Shown piece after piece: positions 27,358 to 36,446 of a stretch of 64,000 nt of DNA. Below the pieces are notes generated by a model, which was given only the letters and a program-made list of their open reading frames with translations, was not told where the DNA came from and ran no database searches. The translations under genes were made by a program, and so were the position numbers. Numbering within the stretch: the first letter of the stretch is position 1; the number at the start of each line of letters is the position of its first letter. The stretch comes from Terribacillus aidingensis (GTDB taxonomy: Bacteria; Bacillota; Bacilli; Bacillales; Amphibacillaceae): the NCBI RefSeq assembly GCF_900215625.1, contig NZ_OBEK01000005.1:1-64000 (forward strand), written 5' to 3'.

Positions 27358-27381
27358 ACAAAATCGCTTCTTTCTTGTTGT

Positions 27382-27409
27382 ATAATAGCACAAGTTTACC
27401 AAAGGAAAC
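27382..27409 (-). promoter_or_regulatory. mntH: mntH promoter with candidate MntR operator
   Basis: On the minus strand an extended -10 element TGCTATTAT (TATTAT at 27387-27382) follows a near-palindrome GTTTCCTTTGGTAAAC (27409-27394) in the -35 region. The half-site GTTTCC matches the MntR box of B. subtilis mntH. Manganese-dependent repression is therefore likely but inferred. Confidence 0.55.
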
Positions 27410-27436
27410 ATTTTTAATCAAGGAAAACATAACGAT

Positions 27437-27470
27437 ATAAAAAGAGCTTTCCCGGATATCCAGGAAAGCT
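27437..27470 (-). terminator. Terminator after the thioredoxin-like gene
   Basis: AGCTTTCC / GGAAAGCT stem with CTTTTT tail on the minus strand. Confidence 0.8.
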
Positions 27471-27484
27471 TTCTTTCTCCAAAC

Positions 27485-27805
27485 TTACCCAAGCTGCTGC
27501 TGAAGAAAAGCAATAACTTCTTCTGGAGATTTCGCATTGGCGCTGTGCAGATGCGCAAGTTTTTCACCGTTTTGGAAGATAAGGATGCTTGGAATCCCCA
27601 TTACTTCCTGTTCAGAAGCAACATCAGGTACTTCATCATTATTCAGCTCAAACCATTTATAATTACCATATTCCGCAAGAACTAAGTCAATAAACATGTC
27701 CATACGCTTACAATCCGGGCACCAGTCCGCGAAAAACTTTACGATAATCGGCTCCTCACTAGCAATAACCTCATTAAATCTTACTTTTGTGTTGATGTGT
27801 TCCAT
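27485..27805 (-). CDS. ydbP: Thioredoxin-like protein YdbP
   Basis: 106-residue thioredoxin fold with active site WCPDC in KFFADWCPDCKRMD and cis-proline in GIPSILIFQNGEK. Length and sequence (AHLHSANAKSPEEV) match B. subtilis YdbP closely. No signal peptide, so cytoplasmic. Start at 27805 after a GGGGG-type site. Confidence 0.9.
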   Translation of the reverse strand: MEHINTKVRFNEVIASEEPIIVKFFADWCPDCKRMDMFIDLVLAEYGNYKWFELNNDEVPDVASEQEVMGIPSILIFQNGEKLAHLHSANAKSPEEVIAFLQQQLG

Positions 27806-27870
27806 TCTCGTTTTCCCCCTTTTACATGTCTTTCTAAAGATACGGTACACACTAGAACGAAAGCAAGCAG

Positions 27871-29010
27871 TTAGCTCGCCGGTGCTTCTTCTATAAATGT
27901 AAGCTCAGGAACTAGCTTTGCCATATGTTTTTTCTTTGTCTCATATGCCGCCTTCATTTCTGGCAGCTGGTACATCGGTTCAATGCGATAGTCATGCCAG
28001 TCTGTAAAGGTTAAATAAGTCAAAAGGATACTTGGATTCGCAGCAGTGACAGTTTGTCCATCTTGTTCTAAATCAAATTGGAAAGCTGCGCCAATACGTC
28101 GGTCCGTTTCCTCCTGTGCCGCAATAAAGTTACCTAGCGAATAGATGGCAAGCGTCTTGTTGCCATCTTTTCCTGTCAGCCATTGTACTGGCTGCAAAAC
28201 ATGCGGGTGACTGCCTAATATTGCTGTTGCACCTTGATCTGCAACAAATTGCGCAAGTTGTTTTTGCTCTTCATTAGGATCATCTTGATATTCAGTCCCA
28301 AAATGAAGACTGACAATCGTTGCGTCGGCTGCTTGTTTTGTCCGTTTTATATCGTCTTTGATTTTTTGCTTATCTATTAAGTTGACGAGATAATCTTTTC
28401 CCTCCGGCACCGGAATCCCATTCGTCCCATACGTATAGCTGAGAAACGCAACAGAAATGCCTTCAGGTGTTGTTTCAATTGTTAGCTTTTCACTATCCTG
28501 CTTAGTTGCATACGCACCAGTATATGCCAAACCAATCTTTTCGTATTGTGCAGCAGCATGCTTAATACCGGCTTCTCCCTGGTCTAACGTATGGTTATTG
28601 GCCATCGTAACAACATCCACACCCACATCCTTCAAGGTATCGCCAATTTCATCTGGACTGTTAAAGGTTGGATAAGTGGACACACCGAGCGCTTCTCCCC
28701 CCATGATGGATTCCTGATTGGCTACCGTGAGTATCGTCTCTTTTAAGTAAGGCTTCACATCTTGAAACATTGGGTCAAAATTATAACCTGTCTTCGCCTT
28801 CGCTTCTGAATAAATAGAGCTATGCAACAGCACATCTCCAATAGCTGTAACCGAAACTGTTTTTGGAACCGGCTCCTTCTTCGCCTCCAGCTCTATTGTA
28901 TTCTGCTTTACAGCTGTGACTGCTTTTGCTTCCTGTTTTGGTGTACCTCCGCCGCATGCCGTTAACATGACAAGAACCGTTAATCCAATCGTGATTGCTG
29001 TTTTATTCAT
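27871..29010 (-). CDS. CapA/PgsA-family metallophosphatase-fold lipoprotein
   Basis: 379-residue lipoprotein: signal MNKTAITIGLTVLVMLTACG with lipobox LTAC, then a CapA domain (TAIGDVLLHSSIY, VVTMANNHTLDQGE, VSLHFGTEY, GSHPHVLQPV), the histidine/aspartate-rich pattern of the poly-gamma-glutamate synthesis CapA family. No capBC genes are nearby, so a role in capsule production is unproven. The frame extends 98 codons upstream, but AGGCGG before ATG 29010 and the signal peptide fix the start. Confidence 0.85.
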   Translation of the reverse strand: MNKTAITIGLTVLVMLTACGGGTPKQEAKAVTAVKQNTIELEAKKEPVPKTVSVTAIGDVLLHSSIYSEAKAKTGYNFDPMFQDVKPYLKETILTVANQESIMGGEALGVSTYPTFNSPDEIGDTLKDVGVDVVTMANNHTLDQGEAGIKHAAAQYEKIGLAYTGAYATKQDSEKLTIETTPEGISVAFLSYTYGTNGIPVPEGKDYLVNLIDKQKIKDDIKRTKQAADATIVSLHFGTEYQDDPNEEQKQLAQFVADQGATAILGSHPHVLQPVQWLTGKDGNKTLAIYSLGNFIAAQEETDRRIGAAFQFDLEQDGQTVTAANPSILLTYLTFTDWHDYRIEPMYQLPEMKAAYETKKKHMAKLVPELTFIEEAPAS

Positions 29011-29139
29011 TCTTCGCCGCCTGTCTGTGCGTATTTTACTAGTATTATATACGCAGAACAGAATGAAAAACAGCATTTTTTGTAGAAATTGGTATACATT
29101 CCCCGATAACGCGGGTACTGCTAACAAAGGAGGTTTCGC

Positions 29140-29601
29140 ATGCAAACATTTTATTTTCAAGAAGACGGTACCTATCCGAACAAACTGCCCGTGCTGTATC
29201 ATCCGAATGCAATTCATGATACCGATACAATGCAAGAAGTGTTCCGGGCGACTAACTGGAAAAACAGCTGGGTAAACGGGATTTTTCCTTATCATCATTA
29301 TCATAGTACTGCCGACGAGGTACTCGGTGTTTTAAGCGGATATGCTGCCGTCCAGCTAGGCGGCCCCGCAGGCGAACAGCTGCAGCTAGCACGCGGTGAT
29401 GTACTTGTTCTTCCAGCGGGTACGGCGCATAAACGGCTGCAGCAAACAGATGATTTTGAAGTAATCGGCGCTTATCCAAATGGCATGTCCTTTAATACAA
29501 AGACAGATAAACAAGGTGAATATGAACAAGCATTACAAGACATTCATCATGTCCCGCTGCCACAGCAGGATCCTGTTACTGGGAACTCCATTTGGCGTTA
29601 A
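29140..29601 (+). CDS. Cupin-domain protein YjlB-like
   Basis: 153-residue single-cupin protein with HHYHSTADEVLGVLSG (motif 1, metal-binding His/Glu) and LPAGTAHK (motif 2). Close in layout to B. subtilis YjlB. Function unknown. AAAGGAGG lies 6 nt before the ATG. Its stop codon directly abuts the stop of the convergent argS gene, with no spacer. Confidence 0.8.
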   Translation: MQTFYFQEDGTYPNKLPVLYHPNAIHDTDTMQEVFRATNWKNSWVNGIFPYHHYHSTADEVLGVLSGYAAVQLGGPAGEQLQLARGDVLVLPAGTAHKRLQQTDDFEVIGAYPNGMSFNTKTDKQGEYEQALQDIHHVPLPQQDPVTGNSIWR

Positions 29602-31284
29602 CTACATTTGTTTTGGTGCGCCTATACCGAGCAGACGAAGTCCTTCAGCTAAGACAGTTTTTACGGCAGTGACGATGCCTATTCGCGCTGCCAGCTTTTC
29701 GTCTTCTTCCAGGATACGCACTTTGCCGTAATAGCTGTTAAACGCTTGTGCTAGGTCAATCACATACTTGGCAATACGGGATGGATCATAATTAGCCGCC
29801 GCATACGTAACAGCTTCTGGGAATTGAAGCAATTGCGAAAGGATTGGCCATGCCTCTGCTGCTGTATCTTTATCAATCTCCGGACTGGTAAGATTCATCT
29901 CGCTTTTGGCAAGCAGTGTACAAGCACGGGCATGGGTATATTGTACATACGGACCTGTCTCCCCCTCGACTCGAAGCATATCTTCAAGTGAAAAGTCGAT
30001 ATCATGGATACGTTCCTGCTTCAAGTCGTGAAATAGCACTGCTCCTACACCTACTTGTCTTGCCACTTCTTCTTTATGAATCAGGTTTGGGTTCTTTTTG
30101 GAGATATTATCGTCTGCAAGCTGGATAGCCTGTTCTAATACTTTGTCCAGCAGCACCAGCTTCCCTTTACGAGTTGACATTTTCTTGCCATCTTGCAGTA
30201 CCATACCGAATGGAATATGAGTAATACCATCCGCCCAGTCATATCCCATTTTCATCAGGACAATTTTCAGCTGCTGGAAATGCAGATTTTGTTCATGTCC
30301 GACAACGTATAAACTTCTCGAAAAGTTATACGTTTCCTTGCGGTAGATTGCCGCTGCCAGATCGCGCGTTGCGTAAAGTGTTGCTCCATCTTTCTTTTTG
30401 ATTAAGCTGGGCGGCAGATTGTATGTATTTAATTCCACTACCTGTGCGCCTTCCGACAAACTGAGCAGCCCTTTTTGCTCTAGTTCTTTTACAACACGAT
30501 CCATTTTGTCATTATAAAAAGCTTCTCCTGCGTCTGAATCAAACGTCACGCCCATCAGCTCATACACACGGCCGAATTCTTCCATCGACACATCACGGAA
30601 CCAGCGCCAAAGCTTCTTGGCATACGCGTCTCCCTGCTCCAATTTGCGGAACCAGTCTCTGCCTTCTTGGTCCAGCTGCTCATTTTGCGCGGCTTCTTCA
30701 TGAAAACGAATGTACAGCTTCAGCAGCTCCGGAATTGTGTTCCTGCGAACTTTCGCTTCATCTCCCCATTTCTCATACGCACAAATAAGTTTGCCAAATT
30801 GCGTTCCCCAGTCGCCGACATGGTTAATCCTTACAACCTGATAGCCCTGTTTTTCCAGCAAAAGACCGATGCTGCTGCCAATCACAGTAGAGCGGAGATG
30901 CCCCATGGAGAACGGCTTGGCGATGTTTGGAGACGACAAATCAATTGTCACCAGCTCCTTCTGTCCAACCGTTGAACTTCCGTACGCCGCTTGCTGTTGT
31001 TGAATCGTTTGCAGCACGTGGCTGCCTGCATGTTCTTTGTGGAGCGTGAAATTCACATAACCTCCCATTGCCTCGATAGCAGAGAATGCGGGGTTCGAAA
31101 GACTTTCTGCTAATTCACTCGCAATATACTGCGGCGATTGTCTTTTTTCTTTTGCTAATGCAAAACAAGGAAAGGCATAATCTCCATGCTGCAGCTGTTT
31201 CGGTCTTTCAATCATTTTTGTTGTTTCTTCTGTTGATTTGTTCAGTGCTTCAGCTACTAGTTCAGCTGCGATTGATTTGTACAT
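29602..31284 (-). CDS. argS: Arginyl-tRNA synthetase
   Basis: 560-residue class I synthetase. The HIGH region reads SSPNIAKPFSMGHLRS (Ser in place of the first His), the KMSKS region KKMSTRKGK, and the C-terminal anticodon-binding domain begins around YVQYTHARACTLL. This is the SPNIAKP...GHLRS type, different from the usual B. subtilis ArgS (HLGHARGAAVGD), so it may be a second or replacing ArgS. It attaches arginine to tRNA-Arg. A T-box leader and strong promoter precede it. Confidence 0.95.
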   Translation of the reverse strand: MYKSIAAELVAEALNKSTEETTKMIERPKQLQHGDYAFPCFALAKEKRQSPQYIASELAESLSNPAFSAIEAMGGYVNFTLHKEHAGSHVLQTIQQQQAAYGSSTVGQKELVTIDLSSPNIAKPFSMGHLRSTVIGSSIGLLLEKQGYQVVRINHVGDWGTQFGKLICAYEKWGDEAKVRRNTIPELLKLYIRFHEEAAQNEQLDQEGRDWFRKLEQGDAYAKKLWRWFRDVSMEEFGRVYELMGVTFDSDAGEAFYNDKMDRVVKELEQKGLLSLSEGAQVVELNTYNLPPSLIKKKDGATLYATRDLAAAIYRKETYNFSRSLYVVGHEQNLHFQQLKIVLMKMGYDWADGITHIPFGMVLQDGKKMSTRKGKLVLLDKVLEQAIQLADDNISKKNPNLIHKEEVARQVGVGAVLFHDLKQERIHDIDFSLEDMLRVEGETGPYVQYTHARACTLLAKSEMNLTSPEIDKDTAAEAWPILSQLLQFPEAVTYAAANYDPSRIAKYVIDLAQAFNSYYGKVRILEEDEKLAARIGIVTAVKTVLAEGLRLLGIGAPKQM

Positions 31285-31299
31285 GTCTCATTCCTCCTA

Positions 31300-31550
31300 A
31301 AAATAAAAATAACCCGTCTCTTCCATTTGGAAGAGACGGGTTATCCCGCGGTACCACTCTAATTGTCTTTTACAGACCAGCTCAACTTGTTAACGAGATT
31401 GATATCCCGGCACCCTCTACTTAATCGTTCGTTCAAGGCTGCTGCCAAGAAAGTCCGGTTCCTGCCGCCTTCCACATCCCGCTTTCACCACCCCGGGACT
31501 CGCTGCCGTTTCCTGCTGCAGTACTCTCTTTCTTATCGGCTTATATATAT
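31300..31550 (-). promoter_or_regulatory. T-box riboswitch of argS
   Basis: The minus-strand leader contains the invariant T-box sequence AGAGTGGTACCGCGGG (31360-31345), a stem I region starting near AGAAAGAGAGTA (about 31534) with apical GGTGGTGAAAGC, and a 14-bp terminator AACCCGTCTCTTCC / GGAAGAGACGGGTT (31342-31311) with a T-rich tail to about 31300. Uncharged tRNA-Arg would favour the antiterminator. A possible CGA specifier lies in TTGAACGAACG (31436-31426), unproven. Confidence 0.93.
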
Positions 31551-31558
31551 TGTTACTT

Positions 31559-31586
31559 ATTATAACGATTTTAACGACAGATGCAA
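31559..31586 (-). promoter_or_regulatory. argS promoter
   Basis: On the minus strand TTGCAT (31586-31581), 16 nt, TATAAT (31564-31559), just upstream of the T-box leader. Confidence 0.75.
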
Positions 31587-31651
31587 CCCTCTGTTTAGAA
31601 TTTTATGATGTCGGGAAAACTAGTCGTATCACAATAAAGGAGGATGATCGC

Positions 31652-31789
31652 ATGGCTAAACAATATAATAACTATCAACCCGTACGCATGAATGGTGTGA
31701 GTCTATCGGATGCACGTGAAGTAACTTTCCGCAAAGAGTTTAAACAAGCGGATATTGCCGGCGGCTTCCACAAGAAGAAAAAACGATAA
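31652..31789 (+). CDS. Small basic protein, YfhE-like
   Basis: 45-residue protein starting MAKQYNNYQPVR with central SDAREVTFRKEFKQAD and a lysine-rich C-terminus. The AQEV-xx-REFKxAD pattern resembles the short YfhE family of bacilli; function unknown. AAAGGAGG lies 8 nt upstream and a strong terminator follows, so it is likely a real monocistronic gene. Confidence 0.65.
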   Translation: MAKQYNNYQPVRMNGVSLSDAREVTFRKEFKQADIAGGFHKKKKR

Positions 31790-31797
31790 TCTGTTCG

Positions 31798-31834
31798 AAT
31801 CCTGCTGTTTCACAAAACAGCAGGATTTTTTTGT
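31798..31834 (+). terminator. Terminator of the YfhE-like gene
   Basis: AATCCTGCTGTTT / AAACAGCAGGATT stem followed by T7. Confidence 0.92.
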
Positions 31835-31891
31835 ATACTTTTCCCTCTTTATGCCGTCGTTATATATAACAGGAAAAACAGGAGGAGAAAA

Positions 31892-32590
31892 ATGATAACA
31901 ATAAAGGACGTATCCCATCGCTATACAATGGGGAAAAAGGCAAAAGAAACAGTTGTCCCAGTGCTCAGCCATATAAATTTTCATGTACAAAAAGGAGAGA
32001 TTGTCAGTCTTGTCGGCAAAAGCGGCTCCGGCAAGTCGACGCTGCTGCATATCATCGGCGGGTTTATCAAGCCGTCCAGCGGCGAAGTGGCAATTAACGG
32101 AACAGAGATTACTAGCTGGGATGAAGGCAGACTGGCTGATTTTCGCTTGCAGCACATCGGTTACATCTTTCAAAACTTCCAGCTGATTCCGAGTATGACC
32201 GCTGCCCAGAACATTGAATTACCCCTAATCCTTAATGGCACTTCCAAACAAATACGCAATCAAAAAGTGGCCGATATGCTGCGTCAGGTAGAACTCGAAG
32301 CATATCCCCACCATTATCCTTCTGAATTATCCGGCGGTCAGCAGCAACGTGTAGCCATCGCCAGAGCACTCATACTTGATCCGCCGTTAATTTTAGCGGA
32401 TGAACCAACCGGCAGTTTAGATAGTGATACGGAGGCTGAACTCCTTGCTCTCATTCAGAAACTAAATAAACAAAACGGCATTACCTTTTTCTTAATCACA
32501 CATGACCAAGAGGTTGCCGCTATTGCCGATCGACAGCTGGAAATCAAGGATGGACAGATGCTCCAAGCGAAAGGAGTGATGCCGGTATGA
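31892..32590 (+). CDS. ABC transporter ATP-binding protein (MacB/LolD type)
   Basis: 232-residue ATPase with Walker [11 protein letters not shown] loop FQNF, signature [15 protein letters not shown], Walker [13 protein letters not shown] and switch LITHDQEV. It belongs to the LolD/MacB/FtsE-like group that works with FtsX-fold permeases. AGGAGG lies 6 nt before the ATG. It overlaps the permease gene by 4 nt (ATGA). The transported substrate is unknown; YvrO/YvrN-type export or mechanotransmission are options. Confidence 0.93.
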   Translation: MITIKDVSHRYTMGKKAKETVVPVLSHINFHVQKGEIVSLVGKSGSGKSTLLHIIGGFIKPSSGEVAINGTEITSWDEGRLADFRLQHIGYIFQNFQLIPSMTAAQNIELPLILNGTSKQIRNQKVADMLRQVELEAYPHHYPSELSGGQQQRVAIARALILDPPLILADEPTGSLDSDTEAELLALIQKLNKQNGITFFLITHDQEVAAIADRQLEIKDGQMLQAKGVMPV

Positions 32591-33903
32591 CATTCGGAGA
32601 TAAATGGCAATTTGTACGCCAAAATATGAAAAAGAATCGCGTTCGTGTTTTGATGACAATTCTTGCAGCTGCAATGGGAAGCTGTTTCTTAATTGTTCTC
32701 GCTTCTGTCGGTTTTGGTTTGCACGATTCGATCGTAAAGGATCAGCTGGAAAGCAGTGCGATCACAAAAATAGATATATATGGAAAAAATGAAGCGATTC
32801 AAATTGGCTTTACAGGCGAAAACATAGCTGAATTGCAGCAGATAGATGGCGTTAAAACAGTACGAGAAATACAGTACTTAGGCGAGACCTCTTACCATAT
32901 TGACGGGTATACAAATGAGATGCCCGAAGCGATTGCAGTAGATTTTGAAAAGGAAAAACAAGTTGGTCTTGAGATAAAGAACGGCAGATTACCAGAAGCA
33001 GAAAATGAAATTGTCATCAGCAGTGATTTTGCGAAACAGCTCGTTCAGGATGATGTCGAAGAAAAAGATCTCTATGCGGATGACGGTATGATTAAAACGG
33101 AATATCAATACCAAGAGAATCTTCTTAACAAGGAAATCGAGCTGCAAGCATCCGCCACTGCAGAAGAAACTAATGAGTTAAAGACCACTACAGAAACGGT
33201 GAAAATTGTTGGCATCGAAGCAGCACCAGCAAATGAATATATCCATATGAATAGCGTCAAAACAACTCCTGCTTTGAAAAGAAAATTGGATGACGCATTA
33301 CAAATGACAGACAGCTACACGGAGCAAGGAGATCCGCTATACAATCAAGTAGAAGTGTATGCCTCCAATGCAGAAGCAGTCGACGGTATCTTAACTTCCT
33401 TGGAGGAAAAAGAATATCAAGCCTACTCTAACTTAGAAGAACTCAAAAATATTAATGTATTATTTAATGTTGCCAAAGCTGGGCTGATTATCGTCGGCAC
33501 GATTGCTGTTTTGATCGCATCCATAGGCATTTACAATACGATGACAATGGCAGTAACAGAACGGGCACCTGATATTGGTATTATGAAAGCTATCGGAGCA
33601 AATCCAAAAACAATCAAACAAATCTTTCTTATGGAAAGTACGTTTATCGGACTTGCCGGCGCATTGATTGGTACAGCAGTGGCTTACTTAATCAGCTTTT
33701 CCGTTAATACCGGGGTGCCAATTATTTTGGAACAAATATTCGCAGAGGAAATCCCAGAAACACTGCAGCTCTCTTCTATTCCATTCTTGCTCGTAGCTAT
33801 TAGCGTGTCGATTTGTTTAATCGTAACGATTCTTTCCGGCTCCAGACCAGCTAAACAAGCGACAAATGTCGATGTCCTTCGGGCGCTGCGTCGGGAAATT
33901 TGA
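32587..33903 (+). CDS. ABC transporter permease, FtsX/MacB fold
   Basis: 438-residue permease: one N-terminal transmembrane helix (about 20-42), a large extracytoplasmic domain (about 45-295, MacB periplasmic core-like), then three helices (about 298-320, 350-372, 398-420). Segment IASIGIYNTMTMAVTERAPDIGIMKAIGA is the typical FtsX signature. It forms a pair with the preceding ATPase. No membrane-fusion partner is encoded nearby. Confidence 0.92.
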   Translation: MTFGDKWQFVRQNMKKNRVRVLMTILAAAMGSCFLIVLASVGFGLHDSIVKDQLESSAITKIDIYGKNEAIQIGFTGENIAELQQIDGVKTVREIQYLGETSYHIDGYTNEMPEAIAVDFEKEKQVGLEIKNGRLPEAENEIVISSDFAKQLVQDDVEEKDLYADDGMIKTEYQYQENLLNKEIELQASATAEETNELKTTTETVKIVGIEAAPANEYIHMNSVKTTPALKRKLDDALQMTDSYTEQGDPLYNQVEVYASNAEAVDGILTSLEEKEYQAYSNLEELKNINVLFNVAKAGLIIVGTIAVLIASIGIYNTMTMAVTERAPDIGIMKAIGANPKTIKQIFLMESTFIGLAGALIGTAVAYLISFSVNTGVPIILEQIFAEEIPETLQLSSIPFLLVAISVSICLIVTILSGSRPAKQATNVDVLRALRREI

Positions 33904-34031
33904 GCTTGCTGCAGCAAGCACCGGATCGAGAGCATTCTGACTGTGCTATGTGTTAGTTTCAAGCACCTAAGATGAAGGACAGAAAAGCGGAGTTTAATCC
34001 CGAAGCAGCGCTCTTATCTCCATTTCTGATA

Positions 34032-34068
34032 AAAAAGGACACTGCTATAATCGCAGTGTCCTTTGGTT
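34032..34068. terminator. Bidirectional terminator, permease / DUF1232 gene
   Basis: AAAGGACACTGC / GCAGTGTCCTTT stem with 7-nt loop, A-rich on the left and T-rich on the right. Confidence 0.88.
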
Positions 34069-34102
34069 TTATACACAGCTAAAACTCTATTGTCCCAGCT
34101 CT

Positions 34103-34405
34103 TTACGTATTTATAATCTTATGATCATGTCGATCAATATCATACTCATCCTTCAAATGTACAGGTGCCATCTTGACAATAAGCTGGAGGATAAATGTCG
34201 CCACAGCCAAATCATCCACTATTCCGATTCCGATGAGGAAATCTGGTATCAAGTCGAATGGAAAGACGAAATACAACACAATCAATGCAATGGCGGTTAC
34301 CTTCTTCGCTGCTGCCACTTCTTTAGCAGTAAAGAATGCTTTTAGAAATGGGATCGATTTGCGGAAATTGAACAGAAAACGGAGCCTGCTCCATAGTCTG
34401 ACCAT
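34103..34405 (-). CDS. DUF1232 (YkvA-like) membrane protein
   Basis: 100-residue protein with the DUF1232 core: YFVFPFDLIPDFLIGIGIVDDLAVA within a hydrophobic hairpin. B. subtilis YkvA belongs to the same family. Function unknown. It stands alone between two terminators. Confidence 0.8.
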   Translation of the reverse strand: MVRLWSRLRFLFNFRKSIPFLKAFFTAKEVAAAKKVTAIALIVLYFVFPFDLIPDFLIGIGIVDDLAVATFILQLIVKMAPVHLKDEYDIDRHDHKIINT

Positions 34406-34478
34406 ATCATCCTTCCTTTCTGTCCAAGTGGGACTGCTTCCATTTTAAGGGATAGATAGCTTTTTCTCAAGAAATACG

Positions 34479-34508
34479 AAAAGCCCAGCATCTGCACGCT
34501 GGGCTTTT
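34479..34508 (-). terminator. Terminator of typA
   Basis: AAAAGCCCAGC / GCTGGGCTTTT perfect stem, 11 nt after the typA stop. Confidence 0.9.
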
Positions 34509-34519
34509 CGTTAAGCAAT

Positions 34520-36346
34520 TTATGCTTTTTTCTTTTTAGATGCTTTTTCGCGTTCGTTCTTGTTAAGGATTTTCTTACGAAGACGAATGGATTCTGGTGT
34601 TACTTCACAGTATTCATCGTCATTCAAGTATTCAATCGCTTCTTCAAGAGACAAATCACGTGTCTTACGAATCGTAGAAGTCTGATCTTTATTTGCAGAA
34701 CGTACGTTAGTCAAATGTTTCTCAACTGCGATGTTAACAGTCAAGTCATTGTCACGGCTGTGTTCTCCGACGATCATACCTGCGTATACATCTGTACCTG
34801 GAGCAGTGAAGATGATACCGCGGTCTTCTAATTTCATAATACCGTAAGTCGATGCTTTCCCTTGCTCAAGTGCAACAAGAACACCTTTAGAACGGCCGCC
34901 TACTTGTCCAGCAACAACCGGCTCATATCCGTCGAATGTATGGTTCAAGATACCAAATCCGCGTGTTTGGGACATGAATTCTGTAGAATAACCGATCAAA
35001 CCACGAGAAGGTACACGGAATTCAAGACGCACTTGACCGTTACCTTGGTTGATCATATCAACCATTTCCCCTTTACGGGAACCTAGAGATTCCATAACAG
35101 CTCCAGTGTAATCTTCCGGTACGTCTGCTTGTACGCGTTCTACCGGTTCACACATTTTGCCATCAATTTCTTTTAGGATTACTTGCGGCTTGGATAGCTG
35201 CAATTCATAGCCTTCACGACGCATGTTCTCAATCAAAATAGACAAGTGAAGCTCACCGCGGCCGGATACAGTCCAGGCATCAGGAGAATCAGTTGGATCT
35301 ACACGAAGACTTACGTCTGTCTCAAGCTGTGTAAGCAAACGTTCTTCGATTTTACGGGAAGTGATGTATTTCCCTTCTTTACCTGCAAACGGGCTGTTGT
35401 TCACAAGGAAAGTCATTTGCAATGTAGGTTCGTCGATACGCGGGATCGGAAGTGCTTCCGGCTTATCAACCGAGCAGACAGTTTCCCCTACGTTAATATC
35501 TTCAAGACCCGCAACGGCAACAATATCACCAGCTTTTGCTTCTGTAATCTCTGTACGTTTCAAGCCAATGAAACCGAATAGCTTCGTGATACGGAAGTTC
35601 TTCACAGAGCCATCTTTCTTCATCAAGGAAACTTGATCGCCAACTTTAACAGAACCACGGAAAATACGACCAACGCCAATACGGCCTAGGAAGTCGTTGT
35701 AATCCAAGATAGTAACCTGGAATTGCAAGCCTTCATCCGCATTGTCAATTGGTGCTGGAATGCTCTCCATGATTGTGTTGAAAATTGGGTCCATAGATTC
35801 ATGTAGTTCTTCTGGATTTTCACCAGAAGTTCCGTTCAATGCTGATGCATACACAACTGGGAATTCAAGCTGATCGTCATCTGCACCAAGTTCGATGAAT
35901 AGATCAAGCACTTCATCAATTACATGTTCAGGACGCGCACTTGGTTTGTCGATTTTGTTTACAACAACAACCGGAGTAAGCTTTTGCTCTAATGCTTTTT
36001 TCAATACGAATCGAGTCTGCGGCATTGCACCCTCGTAAGCATCAACAACAAGCAGAACGCCGTCTACCATTTTCAGTACGCGCTCCACCTCACCGCCGAA
36101 ATCGGCGTGTCCTGGTGTATCCAATATGTTAATTCGTGTATCGTTATAGTTAATCGCAGTGTTTTTCGCCAAGATTGTAATACCGCGCTCTTTTTCCAAG
36201 TCATTTGAATCCATTGCGCGCTCATCCACGTGTTCGTTATCACGAAACGTACCAGAATATTTAAGCAACTGGTCAACCAAAGTTGTTTTCCCGTGGTCAA
36301 CGTGGGCAATAATCGCGATATTGCGAATATCTTCTCTTAATTGCAT
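34520..36346 (-). CDS. typA: Translational GTPase TypA/BipA
   Basis: 608-residue ribosome-binding GTPase with G1 AHVDHGKT, G2 ERGITI, G3 DTPGHADF, G4 NKIDKP, EF-G-like domains II, III and V and the BipA-specific C-terminal domain ending in a lysine-rich tail. It assists 50S assembly and stress/cold adaptation. The start at 36346 (MQLREDIRN) has GAGGAGA 9 nt upstream; an in-frame extension of 8 codons has none. Confidence 0.97.
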   Translation of the reverse strand: MQLREDIRNIAIIAHVDHGKTTLVDQLLKYSGTFRDNEHVDERAMDSNDLEKERGITILAKNTAINYNDTRINILDTPGHADFGGEVERVLKMVDGVLLVVDAYEGAMPQTRFVLKKALEQKLTPVVVVNKIDKPSARPEHVIDEVLDLFIELGADDDQLEFPVVYASALNGTSGENPEELHESMDPIFNTIMESIPAPIDNADEGLQFQVTILDYNDFLGRIGVGRIFRGSVKVGDQVSLMKKDGSVKNFRITKLFGFIGLKRTEITEAKAGDIVAVAGLEDINVGETVCSVDKPEALPIPRIDEPTLQMTFLVNNSPFAGKEGKYITSRKIEERLLTQLETDVSLRVDPTDSPDAWTVSGRGELHLSILIENMRREGYELQLSKPQVILKEIDGKMCEPVERVQADVPEDYTGAVMESLGSRKGEMVDMINQGNGQVRLEFRVPSRGLIGYSTEFMSQTRGFGILNHTFDGYEPVVAGQVGGRSKGVLVALEQGKASTYGIMKLEDRGIIFTAPGTDVYAGMIVGEHSRDNDLTVNIAVEKHLTNVRSANKDQTSTIRKTRDLSLEEAIEYLNDDEYCEVTPESIRLRKKILNKNEREKASKKKKA

Positions 36347-36397
36347 GTATACATGTCTCCTCTTCTTCATGTAATCCTAACCGACTACAACCTGTTA

Positions 36398-36425
36398 ATT
36401 ATACCATAGTTCATGCTTGGTACAA
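36398..36425 (-). promoter_or_regulatory. typA: typA promoter
   Basis: On the minus strand TTGTAC (36425-36420), 16 nt, TATAAT (36403-36398), 52 nt before the typA start and just after the cssS stop. Confidence 0.7.
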
Positions 36426-36446
36426 TAGGACAGGCAAACATTTACA

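Noticed and set aside
33904-33919. Perfect palindrome GCTTGCTGCAGCAAGC after the ABC permease
   Set aside because: No T tract follows and a better terminator is present at 34032-34068; no known operator matches.
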